DNA of 11,824 nt. It comes from Oscillospiraceae bacterium. Its GTDB lineage: Bacteria > Bacillota > Clostridia > Oscillospirales > Oscillospiraceae. Positions 1-5,663 of this stretch are shown one piece after another. Below the pieces are notes generated by a model. That model made no database searches. It was not told where the DNA came from and saw only the letters and a list, made by a program, of their open reading frames with translations. The stretch spans positions 1 through 11,824 of the forward strand of contig CACXCV010000166.1 of assembly GCA_902766215.1 (NCBI GenBank), in the 5' to 3' direction. Position 1 is the stretch's first letter. Each line of letters opens with the position of its first letter. The position numbers and the translations under genes were made by a program.

Positions 1-125
1 CCGGTGTTCGTGTTAGCCGCGGTGTTGCCGGGGTCCTTCGGGGTGTCGGTGGTGCCGGTCTTTGCGCAGGCGCAGAGAGCCACAACCATCAGCACAGCCA
101 GAAGAAGCGCAAGATAACGTTTCAT
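1..125 (-). CDS. N-terminus of a secreted lipoprotein (partial, cut by window edge)
   Basis: This frame begins with ATG at 125 and runs off the left edge, so only about 41 residues are visible. The start is supported by a strong ribosome binding site, AGGAGGG, five bases upstream. The N-terminus has two basic residues (MKRY), then a hydrophobic stretch and a lipobox-like LCAC around residues 17-20. This is the usual form of a type II (lipoprotein) signal peptide, with Cys20 as the likely lipidated residue. After it comes a Thr/Asn/Gly/Pro-rich linker (TGTTDTPKDPGN), typical of extracytoplasmic solute-binding lipoproteins of Gram-positive bacteria. The mature domain lies outside the window, so the function cannot be read; a substrate-binding protein of an ABC transporter is only the commonest possibility. 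It follows the phospholipid operon on the same strand but has its own promoter. Confidence 0.75.
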   Translation of the reverse strand, partial: MKRYLALLLAVLMVVALCACAKTGTTDTPKDPGNTAANTNT

Positions 126-174
126 GTTTACCCTCCTGTTTCATGTTTCTGATATACTCCCGTGATATGAATGC

Positions 175-203
175 GGCCTTTTAGGCATATCGCCTTTAAA
201 GCC
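175..203 (-). promoter_or_regulatory. Hairpin at the extreme 5' end of the lipoprotein mRNA leader
   Basis: Just downstream of the predicted transcription start the minus strand can fold into an imperfect stem. The inner stem is AGGC/GCCT around a GATAT loop; the outer stem pairs GGCTTT with AAAGGCC and leaves one bulged G. There is no U-tract after it, so it is not an obvious terminator. A 5'-proximal hairpin of this kind may stabilise the message; this is inference. Confidence 0.35.
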
Positions 204-210
204 CATTACT

Positions 211-239
211 CTTATACCACCGTTTGTTTATTTTGTAAA
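211..239 (-). promoter_or_regulatory. Sigma-A-type promoter of the lipoprotein gene
   Basis: On the minus strand, TTTACA (234-239) and TATAAG (211-216) are separated by exactly 17 bases, each one mismatch from the vegetative consensus. Transcription would begin near 204, giving a leader of about 80 bases before the ATG at 125. The region is AT-rich compared with its surroundings. Confidence 0.7.
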
Positions 240-327
240 CACATCTGAAACAGCAGGCTTCGAAATTCAAAAGATATTGATGCAGACGCTTTATGCTTTG
301 AAAAATGTATTTAAATTTTCGTTTTAT

Positions 328-1194
328 TTATGCCATATTTGTTTTATTCGCCGCCGTGCCGATCCGCTGGCCCAGCCGGACCAGCGTCTCCTCGCCCCGG
401 GCGGAAGCCGCCAGCAGCGCGGGGTCCAGCCGCGCCCGGCCCGGCTCCAGCAGCAGGATGATGGTGCTGCCGCCAAAATAGAACATCCCCTTCTCCTGAC
501 CGCGGCGGATCGGCCCCGCGCCGTGGAGATTGTGGATGCGGCCCACCAGCAGCGCCCCCACCTCCACCTGGGTCACCGGGCCGAAGTGCGCCGTGTCCAG
601 CCGGGTATACTCCCGGCAGTTCTGGATAAACACGGGCAGCTGCTCCAGGGCAATGGGCCGCACCGTGTGCAGCCGCCCGGGGAGAAAGCGGTTGTTCCCC
701 TTCGCGCCGTCGTCCAGATAGCAATAGTGGTGATAGTGCTCGGCGCACAGGCGAAACACCAGACACAGGCCGCCGGCATAGGGCCGGGCCGCCTCGTCGC
801 TGCCCAGCAGCGACGGGATGGTATACCGGCTCTGCTTGACCGGCAGCACCGTGTCGCCCTGAATGGGCCAGGCGGTGAGATAGCCGTCGCAGGGGGCGAT
901 CAGCGCCGCCGGGTCCGGGTCAACGGGGCGCAGCTCCGGCCGGATCTGCCGGATGAAAAACGCATGAAAGCTGTCATACCGGTCGGTGACATAGTCCGAG
1001 AGGTCAATGCCGTTCTTGCGCACAAAGGGCGCAATCAGCGGCCGCGAGAGCGGGCTGCGCATGAACAGGCCCACCAGCTGCGACACGGGCCGGCAGATCA
1101 GCGGCCGCAGCAGCAGGCGCCCGGGCGCCGTGTGATAGAAAAAGCGCAGCGCGGCGCTCTCGTTCGCCGGCGCTGCGCTTACAGCCGCCTTCAT
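328..1194 (-). CDS. psd: Phosphatidylserine decarboxylase proenzyme
   Basis: This pyruvoyl enzyme converts phosphatidylserine to phosphatidylethanolamine at the cytoplasmic membrane. The 288-residue product has the family features: PCDGYL (101-106) with the Asp of the self-cleavage triad, the His-containing segment FRLCAEHYHHYCYLDDG (147-163), the VGALLVGRI block, and the GGST self-cleavage motif (241-244). Cleavage before Ser243 would create the pyruvoyl alpha chain. The second His of the usual YHRxH motif is Cys158 here. I chose ATG at 1194 because it overlaps the pssA stop as ATGA, a coupled arrangement; a GTG at 1212 is an in-frame alternative adding six residues. It is the last gene of the PAP2-flippase-pssA-psd operon. 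No convincing terminator follows the stop; the downstream DNA is AT-rich. Confidence 0.95.
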   Translation of the reverse strand: MKAAVSAAPANESAALRFFYHTAPGRLLLRPLICRPVSQLVGLFMRSPLSRPLIAPFVRKNGIDLSDYVTDRYDSFHAFFIRQIRPELRPVDPDPAALIAPCDGYLTAWPIQGDTVLPVKQSRYTIPSLLGSDEAARPYAGGLCLVFRLCAEHYHHYCYLDDGAKGNNRFLPGRLHTVRPIALEQLPVFIQNCREYTRLDTAHFGPVTQVEVGALLVGRIHNLHGAGPIRRGQEKGMFYFGGSTIILLLEPGRARLDPALLAASARGEETLVRLGQRIGTAANKTNMA

Positions 1195-1880
1195 CGGATC
1201 AGTACCTCGCACAGGAGGATCAGCACAAACTCCAGCGCACCCAGCCCAACCAGAATCAGCACCCCGCGCAGGCCCGGTTTTTTAATGTGAAACCGCATCA
1301 GAAACGCCGCGCCCGTGATGGCGATGGTGAGAAAATAGCACGGCGTGAGGTCCGCCGGGATCAGATATTGCAGCAGCAGCACCAGCGGAACAATCAGCGC
1401 CGCCGCCGTAACCGGCAGGCCGGTGTAATATTTCCGCGTGCCGGTCTCGGTCTGCTTGCGCTCCTGCTCGGTCACGTTGAAATAGGCCAGGCGGATCATC
1501 GCCGCCAGTACATACAGCACCAGCACCGCGCACATGCCGGCGCGCAGCGCCCAGAACACGCCCGGGCGCGCCTGCTCCAGCAGGTGCATCCCCGGCGAGA
1601 CGCGGATCATGGCCCCGCCGATGCAGGCCGGCAGCACGCCGAAGGCCACCAGGTCGGTCAGCGAGTCGATCTGAATTCCAAAGTTCTCCTGCCGTGCAGT
1701 CCGGCTCTTTTTCGTGCGGGCCACCGGCCCGTCAAAGGCATCGCACAGGCCGCTGAGCAGCAGGCAGAACATGCCGATATACGGGTGCCCGTCGCCCCAG
1801 AGGGACACGATAATCCCGCCGCAGGCAGAGATCAGCGACAGATAGGTCAGCACCACGGTATAATCATAGACGCCTATCAT
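1191..1880 (-). CDS. pssA: CDP-diacylglycerol--serine O-phosphatidyltransferase
   Basis: This is an integral-membrane CDP-alcohol phosphatidyltransferase, predicted to join CDP-diacylglycerol and L-serine to give phosphatidylserine and CMP. The 229-residue protein carries the family signature D47xxD50GxxAR55...G68xxxD72xxxD76, the metal and CDP binding site. The gap between AR and the second Gly is 12 residues instead of the classical 8, with a basic RTKKSRTARQENFG segment; from memory, related clostridial PssA proteins share this. Several hydrophobic segments follow. Serine specificity is inferred mainly from psd immediately downstream, whose substrate this enzyme would make. ATG at 1880 has a good ribosome site (AAGGAGAG, 7 bases upstream). 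That ATG overlaps the flippase stop, and the pssA stop overlaps the psd start. Confidence 0.92.
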   Translation of the reverse strand: MIGVYDYTVVLTYLSLISACGGIIVSLWGDGHPYIGMFCLLLSGLCDAFDGPVARTKKSRTARQENFGIQIDSLTDLVAFGVLPACIGGAMIRVSPGMHLLEQARPGVFWALRAGMCAVLVLYVLAAMIRLAYFNVTEQERKQTETGTRKYYTGLPVTAAALIVPLVLLLQYLIPADLTPCYFLTIAITGAAFLMRFHIKKPGLRGVLILVGLGALEFVLILLCEVLIR

Positions 1881-2923
1881 GTTTTTTCTCTCCTTTTTCG
1901 TAACAGATAGCTGATCAGGGTCAGCGTGCCGCACAGAATCACAATGAAGTAGAACGACAGCGAGCGGCTGAGCAGCTCCAGCTGCAGGGCCTCCACCTCG
2001 GGCAAAACCGTCTGAAAGCCGCTGATCATCAAATAGTCGGACACGCCCATCGCGCCCGGAATGGGGATGCAGTTGGACCCCACAGTGGCATAGGCCTGGG
2101 CCACCCACAGCCGCCCCGCCTGGGGCAGCGGCGCGCCCATGGCCAGGGCGGAGAAAAACGTGACCGAGATGAACGCCACCCGCTGCAGCAGGTTCAGGAC
2201 AAACACCCATGGCAGCAGATGCTGCCGGCCGCGCAGCACCGCCACGCTCTGCCGGTATTCGGCAATCAGCCCGTCCAGCCGCGCCAGCCGCTCGTCCGGG
2301 CGCCGGACCAGGTGCAGCCGCGCCAGCAGGCACAGCGTGCCCGCACAGATGCGGTGCAGCAGCCCCGGCCGCTTCAGCAGCAGCCAGAACGCCGCCGCCA
2401 GAACCAGCTGAATCGCGCTGCCGGCCACAATCAGCACCCTGGCCGCCGGTGAGAAGGACAAAAACATCCCGGGACACGCGATGAGAATCGCCAAGCCGAT
2501 CCCCAGCAGCGAAAGCGCGTACATCACCAGGTTGGCCAGCAGGGCTGCCGCAGCCACCGGCACGGAAATGCCGTCGCCCAGCATCAGATAGGCGCTGGCG
2601 GGCTGTCCGCCGCTGGCCGAGGGCGTAATGGCGGAAAAATAGAGGTCGGCCGCACTGTAGACCACGCTTTTGCGCAGTGAGCACGCCGCGCCCAGCATCC
2701 GGCAGCAGAGCGTCAGCGCCGCCGCCTCGAAGAACAAAAAGCCGAAGGCGCTGGCCACCGCGCAGAGCAGAAAGCCCGGGTTGGCGCTTTTCAACGCCGC
2801 AACAAAGTCGGCAAAGCGGAACGACTGGTTCATGGATACAACCGTCCAGACCGTCGCGCCGGCCAGCAAAACTGAAACCAGCGACCAGATGACTCTGGAG
2901 CGCCGTTGCTTTTTGGGTTCCAA
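1877..2923 (-). CDS. UPF0104/YbhN-type flippase-like membrane protein (LPG synthase TM domain family)
   Basis: The 348-residue protein is strongly hydrophobic, with roughly eight likely membrane segments, a basic N-terminus (MEPKKQRRSR) and a basic tail (LRKRREKT). TPSASGGQP (100-108) and IPIPGAMG (286-293) are the conserved motifs of the lysylphosphatidylglycerol synthetase/flippase transmembrane family (UPF0104, YbhN, MprF N-terminal half). It lacks the cytosolic aminoacyl-transferase domain of MprF, so it cannot make lysyl-phosphatidylglycerol itself. Members are thought to move lipids or lipid-linked molecules across the membrane. Sitting between a PAP2 phosphatase and PssA, it may translocate a phospholipid, but the substrate is unknown. 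No ATG lies near the N-terminus. I chose TTG at 2923 because AAGGGGGGA sits seven bases upstream. The stop overlaps the pssA ATG. Confidence 0.85.
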   Translation of the reverse strand: MEPKKQRRSRVIWSLVSVLLAGATVWTVVSMNQSFRFADFVAALKSANPGFLLCAVASAFGFLFFEAAALTLCCRMLGAACSLRKSVVYSAADLYFSAITPSASGGQPASAYLMLGDGISVPVAAAALLANLVMYALSLLGIGLAILIACPGMFLSFSPAARVLIVAGSAIQLVLAAAFWLLLKRPGLLHRICAGTLCLLARLHLVRRPDERLARLDGLIAEYRQSVAVLRGRQHLLPWVFVLNLLQRVAFISVTFFSALAMGAPLPQAGRLWVAQAYATVGSNCIPIPGAMGVSDYLMISGFQTVLPEVEALQLELLSRSLSFYFIVILCGTLTLISYLLRKRREKT

Positions 2924-2930
2924 GCGGGAA

Positions 2931-2939
2931 TCCCCCCTT
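2931..2939 (-). promoter_or_regulatory. Ribosome binding site deciding a TTG start
   Basis: AAGGGGGGA on the minus strand lies seven bases before the TTG at 2923 and overlaps the stop codon of the PAP2 gene. It is the only good ribosome site near the flippase N-terminus, and its overlap with the stop suggests translational coupling between the two genes. Confidence 0.65.
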
Positions 2940-3579
2940 ACTCGTCCAGCCGCAGGCGGCGGTTGAGCGCCCGCAGCGCCCGGCCCGCATCCAGCCGCCG
3001 GGACAGCCACAGCCCCAGCTCGGCCACCAGCAGCGCCGACGGGATGTCCACCGCCAGGTGCTGCTTGACCAGCACCGTGGAGGCGCACACCAGCAGCGTC
3101 ATGACCAGCGACAGCCACGGATACCACCGGGGCGGCTTTTTCAGATATAACGCGCCGCGAAAGCAGAACCAGCTTTCGAGACAGTGGATCGACGGAAACA
3201 GCGTCACCGGCCGGTCCAGCCGGTAAACCAGCCGCAGCAGCGCGTTCCACACGCCGCCGCCCGTGATCTCCGGCCGCTCCATAGCGGTGGGAAGGATCAG
3301 AAAAATGACCATGCAGCACAGCTTGGCCAGAATCTCGCCGGCAATCAGCCGGTAGCACACGGCGCGGCTCTCCCGCGCGATGAGGCAGAAGCCCACCACC
3401 CACTGCACATAGGCCAGCACATAAAACAGGACAAAAAACGGCGCCAGCGGAATGTGTGCATCCAGCGCCGTGGTCAGATTATAATGGGTGCGGTGCAGGT
3501 TCAGCAGCGCCGAGCCATAGAACGACAGCAGGTTGGTCAGCAGAACTAGGCTCACCGGCAGCCAGGTGTAGCGCGGCAT
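2938..3579 (-). CDS. PAP2-superfamily membrane phosphatase (lipid phosphate phosphatase-like)
   Basis: This 213-residue membrane protein has the PAP2 catalytic pattern. RP at 102-103 fits the end of motif 1. PSIH (129-132) is motif 2, with the acid/base His132. S167TVLVKQH174LAVD178 matches motif 3 (S-R-x5-H-x3-D) with the nucleophilic His174 and its supporting Asp178, although the motif-3 Arg is Thr168. Hydrophobic segments at about 7-25, 47-68, 82-98, 136-147 and 153-170 fit a six-helix core. The family removes phosphate from lipid phosphates such as phosphatidic acid, phosphatidylglycerol phosphate or undecaprenyl pyrophosphate, or acts in phospho-headgroup transfer; the substrate here is unknown. 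I chose ATG at 3579 (GGAG six bases upstream) over GTG at 3603. It is first in the phospholipid operon, 14 bases before the flippase start. Confidence 0.87.
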   Translation of the reverse strand: MPRYTWLPVSLVLLTNLLSFYGSALLNLHRTHYNLTTALDAHIPLAPFFVLFYVLAYVQWVVGFCLIARESRAVCYRLIAGEILAKLCCMVIFLILPTAMERPEITGGGVWNALLRLVYRLDRPVTLFPSIHCLESWFCFRGALYLKKPPRWYPWLSLVMTLLVCASTVLVKQHLAVDIPSALLVAELGLWLSRRLDAGRALRALNRRLRLDE

Positions 3580-3662
3580 AATTTTCTCCAGTTGTCTGAC
3601 CACGCCGGCAGCACTCCCTCTGTTTCTCTGTTTTTCAGCAAAGTTGCGTCATTGATATTCTC

Positions 3663-3691
3663 AGCATATCATATTGTGGGGAATGTTGCAA
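3663..3691 (-). promoter_or_regulatory. Promoter of the phospholipid operon
   Basis: On the minus strand TTGCAA (3686-3691) and TATGCT (3663-3668) are 17 bases apart, and a TG one base upstream of the -10 gives an extended -10 (TGATATGCT). The site lies in an AT-rich island about 75 bases before the PAP2 ATG. No other promoter is apparent within the four-gene operon. Confidence 0.6.
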
Positions 3692-3749
3692 GAAAATCTT
3701 GTAATTCTTAATATTTTGGCAGGTACGCCGTTTCGTTCCATTATAAGAA

Positions 3750-3783
3750 AAAGCCGCCGCAAACGGCTGTTTGCGGCGGCTTT
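3750..3783 (-). terminator. Rho-independent terminator of noc
   Basis: A perfect 15-base stem (3750-3764 with 3769-3783) has a four-base loop. Read on the minus strand it is followed by TTTTTCTT, a proper U-tract. It begins 20 bases past the noc stop and separates noc from the phospholipid operon promoter downstream. Confidence 0.92.
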
Positions 3784-3802
3784 CGTCTGCTTTTCGGCCT
3801 TT

Positions 3803-4600
3803 TTATCCAGCGCGCTTGGGAAGGCGGATGGTTAAAACAATTTCGTCGTCGGTCTCCTCGCGGCCGCAGGCCGCGTCGATTCCCGCGCTCTGAATCACCT
3901 CCAGCGAGTGCTTGACCGTGTTGAGAAACAGTCGCACATCGCGGATGGGCAGCACCCGCCGGGCACGCTGGGGCGGCTGCGTCAGCAGCTGCTCGATGTA
4001 CTGCTCGGTTTTGGCCACGGTCAGGCCGCGCCGGACAATGGTCTCCAGCGCCGCCAGGCGGCTCTCGTCCGTGGGCAGGCGCAGCAGGGCGCGGGCGTGC
4101 CGCTCGGTCAGGCCGTGGCTGCGCAGAGCCTGGCGCACCGGCTCGCCCAGGCGCAGCAGGCGCAGCTTGTTGGCCACGGCGCTCTGGCTTTTCCCCACCT
4201 GGGCGGCCGTCTGCTCCTGGCTCAGGCCATAGCTCTGCATCAGCCGCGCCAGACCCTCGGCCTCCTCAAGATAGTCCAGGTCGCGGCGCTGCAGGTTTTC
4301 CACCAGGGCGATCATGCCGCTCTGGCGGTCGTCAATCCCCAGCAGCAGACAGGGCACCTCGGTCAGGCCGGCCATCCGCGCCGCCCGCAGGCGGCGCTCA
4401 CCCGCCACCAGTTCATAGCCGCCGGCCGTTTTGCGCACCGTCAGCGGCTGGAGGATTCCATACTCCCGGATGGAATCGGCCAGCTCTGTCAGTGCCTGCG
4501 GCTCGAACACCCGCCGCGGCTGCGCCGGGTTGGGGCGGATCTGCCCCACCGGCAGATAGAGTACCCGGTTGGACTGCAAGGATTTGTGTCTGTTTCGCAT
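3803..4600 (-). CDS. noc: Noc/ParB-family DNA-binding protein, probably nucleoid occlusion protein
   Basis: ParB-family proteins bind a short DNA site and use CTP to spread as sliding clamps. This 265-residue protein has the N-terminal ParB/sulfiredoxin-like domain with the CTP-binding patch GERRLRAA (67-74) and VENLQRRDL (100-108). A helix-turn-helix follows (about 127-150, GKSQSAVANKLRLL), then LTERHARALL (164-173), then a C-terminal dimerisation region. The SQSxxANKLRLL and TERHARALL blocks resemble Bacillus Noc more than Spo0J/ParB, so I prefer Noc, which keeps the division ring off the chromosome. Unlike Bacillus Noc, the N-terminus (MRNRHKSLQS) shows no obvious amphipathic membrane helix. 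ATG at 4600 follows GGGGAG by about nine bases; GTG at 4645 is an alternative start. No parA lies beside it. Chromosomal ParB is the main alternative. Confidence 0.85.
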   Translation of the reverse strand: MRNRHKSLQSNRVLYLPVGQIRPNPAQPRRVFEPQALTELADSIREYGILQPLTVRKTAGGYELVAGERRLRAARMAGLTEVPCLLLGIDDRQSGMIALVENLQRRDLDYLEEAEGLARLMQSYGLSQEQTAAQVGKSQSAVANKLRLLRLGEPVRQALRSHGLTERHARALLRLPTDESRLAALETIVRRGLTVAKTEQYIEQLLTQPPQRARRVLPIRDVRLFLNTVKHSLEVIQSAGIDAACGREETDDEIVLTIRLPKRAG

Positions 4601-4691
4601 GGCTGTTCTCTCCCCGTTCTCCTTGATTGCCGCGCCCGTCCGCACGGCTTGTCCCTATTGTGCCGCATGCCAAAGGGCGAAGTCACGGGAA

Positions 4692-4702
4692 TTTTGTCGA
4701 AG
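4692..4702 (+). promoter_or_regulatory. Possible Spo0A box upstream of noc
   Basis: TTTTGTCGAAG contains the full TGTCGAA core of the Bacillus Spo0A binding site with a T-rich flank. It lies 92 bases upstream of the noc ATG, at the edge of an AT-rich stretch likely to hold the noc promoter. One 7-base core can occur by chance, so this is a candidate only. Confidence 0.35.
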
Positions 4703-4752
4703 AATACGTATATATTGTGTTAAGCAATCGACTAAATACAACATATTGGGAA
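4703..4752 (-). promoter_or_regulatory. AT-rich stretch, probable noc promoter region
   Basis: This is the most AT-rich part of the 250-base gap between the CYTH gene and noc. On the minus strand it offers TTGTAT and TTGCTT as possible -35 elements and TATATA or TATTCT as possible -10 elements, but none pair with ideal spacing. A promoter is therefore likely here but not resolved. Confidence 0.3.
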
Positions 4753-4770
4753 AGAATCTCTGCTTTGCCG

Positions 4771-4788
4771 CGGCGCGGTTTCGCGCCG
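4771..4788. terminator. GC hairpin downstream of the CYTH gene, weak terminator candidate
   Basis: CGGCGCG (4771-4777) pairs perfectly with CGCGCCG (4782-4788) around a four-base loop. It lies 63 bases past the CYTH stop. On the minus strand no U-tract follows directly, so termination there would be weak or factor-assisted. Confidence 0.3.
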
Positions 4789-4850
4789 GATCGCGCTGCC
4801 GCGCGGCCCTCCGCGCCCTTATGACAGCCCTCACCCCGCGGGCGGAGCCG

Positions 4851-5492
4851 TTATTCTGCAGGGTTTTCCGTCCGCGCGCGGCACAGGGCAATGGCCCGCT
4901 GAAACTTGCTCTGCGGCTCCTCGGTCAGGCCATAGGTCTCGATCAGGCGGCGGCAGATGGGCGGCAGTGCCTCGCTCTCGCCAAAGAGCAGCTCCAGCTC
5001 CAGCTCTCGCAGCGGCTGCTCGTTGCCGCCGCCGGAGAGCACCCCCTCGTCGGCGGCAATCTCGATGCGCACGCCGTCGGGCAGGTAGAGACAGGTGGAG
5101 CGGCGGTCGAACTCCGCCCGGCAGATGGCCTCCAGGCGCTTGCCCTGGGTCAGCTGCATCAGCGAGGCCGGCGCCCCCTGCTCCACCAGGCGGGGCACGG
5201 CCTCCTCGGGCCGCGCGGCGCGGCACTGCCACTCGTGCCGGGTGTACAGGCCGGTGCCGGCGTTGGCGTTGGGCGTTTTCATCGCCACCACCGGGGTGCC
5301 GCCCTCGTCGCGCAGGCGCAGCGTCCAGCGCCGGGCGCACAGCGCGCCGTCCTCAGTGTCATAATAGGTGCTGCGCATGTGCCGGGTCTCCGGCTCGTCG
5401 CGCATATATTGCGTCAGCTGCGGATCCTGCAGGATCTGGTCCATCACCTCGTGCGAGGGGACGGACAGCTTCATTTCAATCTCTGTTGCCAT
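4851..5492 (-). CDS. CYTH-domain protein (triphosphate tunnel metalloenzyme)
   Basis: The 213-residue product is a single CYTH domain, an eight-stranded tunnel that binds triphosphates with divalent metal. The signature EIEMK (4-8) is at the N-terminus, followed by YYDT (43-46), the basic strand WTLRLR (56-61), Lys72 in AMKT, FDRR (128-131), VRIEIAADEG with Glu144 and Asp148, the acidic strand ELELEL (163-168) and SKFQRA (195-200). Known members are thiamine triphosphatase, inorganic triphosphatase, polyphosphate polymerase and class IV adenylate cyclase. The sequence alone does not choose among them, though tripolyphosphatase-type activity is commonest for small bacterial members. There is no CHAD domain. 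ATG at 5492 has GAGGTG eight bases upstream. It is transcribed divergently from spoIIE and carries its own promoter. Confidence 0.88.
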   Translation of the reverse strand: MATEIEMKLSVPSHEVMDQILQDPQLTQYMRDEPETRHMRSTYYDTEDGALCARRWTLRLRDEGGTPVVAMKTPNANAGTGLYTRHEWQCRAARPEEAVPRLVEQGAPASLMQLTQGKRLEAICRAEFDRRSTCLYLPDGVRIEIAADEGVLSGGGNEQPLRELELELLFGESEALPPICRRLIETYGLTEEPQSKFQRAIALCRARTENPAE

Positions 5493-5513
5493 GAGAACAT
5501 CACCTCGGTTTTT

Positions 5514-5542
5514 ATTGTACCACGGCGCCCCCGGGATTGCAA
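5514..5542 (-). promoter_or_regulatory. Promoter of the CYTH gene
   Basis: On the minus strand TTGCAA (5537-5542) and TACAAT (5514-5519) are 17 bases apart, with a TG extension just before the -10 (TGGTACAAT). Transcription would begin near 5507, leaving a short leader that carries the ribosome site. Confidence 0.7.
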
Positions 5543-5555
5543 CGCGCATCAATCC

Positions 5556-5600
5556 GTCGAAAAAAAGTTGCCCCTCTATTTCCCGCGACATTTCCCGACA
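5556..5600. promoter_or_regulatory. Cluster of possible Spo0A-box-like motifs upstream of spoIIE
   Basis: GTCGAAAAAA begins at 5556 and keeps six of seven bases of the TGTCGAA core. Two CGACA cores in the opposite orientation end at 5590 and 5600, exactly ten bases (one helical turn) apart. In Bacillus, spoIIE is activated by phosphorylated Spo0A bound near the -35 region, so the position fits, but each match is imperfect. Confidence 0.35.
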
Positions 5601-5627
5601 ACCGCGGATGGAAACTTGTGGTAGCAT
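5595..5627 (+). promoter_or_regulatory. Candidate spoIIE promoter with long spacer
   Basis: An extended -10, TGGTAGCAT, ends at 5627. The nearest -35-like hexamer is CCGACA (5595-5600), 21 bases upstream instead of 17. Long spacers of 21-22 bases are, as I recall, a property of Spo0A-activated promoters such as Bacillus spoIIG and spoIIE. The hexamers are only four of six matches. Confidence 0.4.
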
Positions 5628-5663
5628 GAAGCAAACACAGGAACCGAAGGGAGCAATGCCGTC

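Noticed and set aside
120..150. Two copies of GTTTCATGTTT, 20 bases apart, around the lipoprotein start
   Set aside because: A short direct repeat that may come from the start codon and AT-rich leader context. There is no third copy nearby, and its symmetry does not fit a parS site.
277..1290. Plus-strand open frame opposite psd
   Set aside because: Low-complexity Arg/Gln/Pro/Ala-rich translation with no recognisable motif, antisense to a clear phosphatidylserine decarboxylase.
1881..2990. N-terminal extension of the pssA frame by more than 300 codons
   Set aside because: It overlaps the flippase gene in another frame and has no family motif. ATG at 1880 with AAGGAGAG and the ATGA overlap is the convincing start.
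2924..3403. Longer flippase frame reaching into the PAP2 gene
   Set aside because: The extra translation is a shadow of PAP2. TTG at 2923 with a strong ribosome site fits the family N-terminus.
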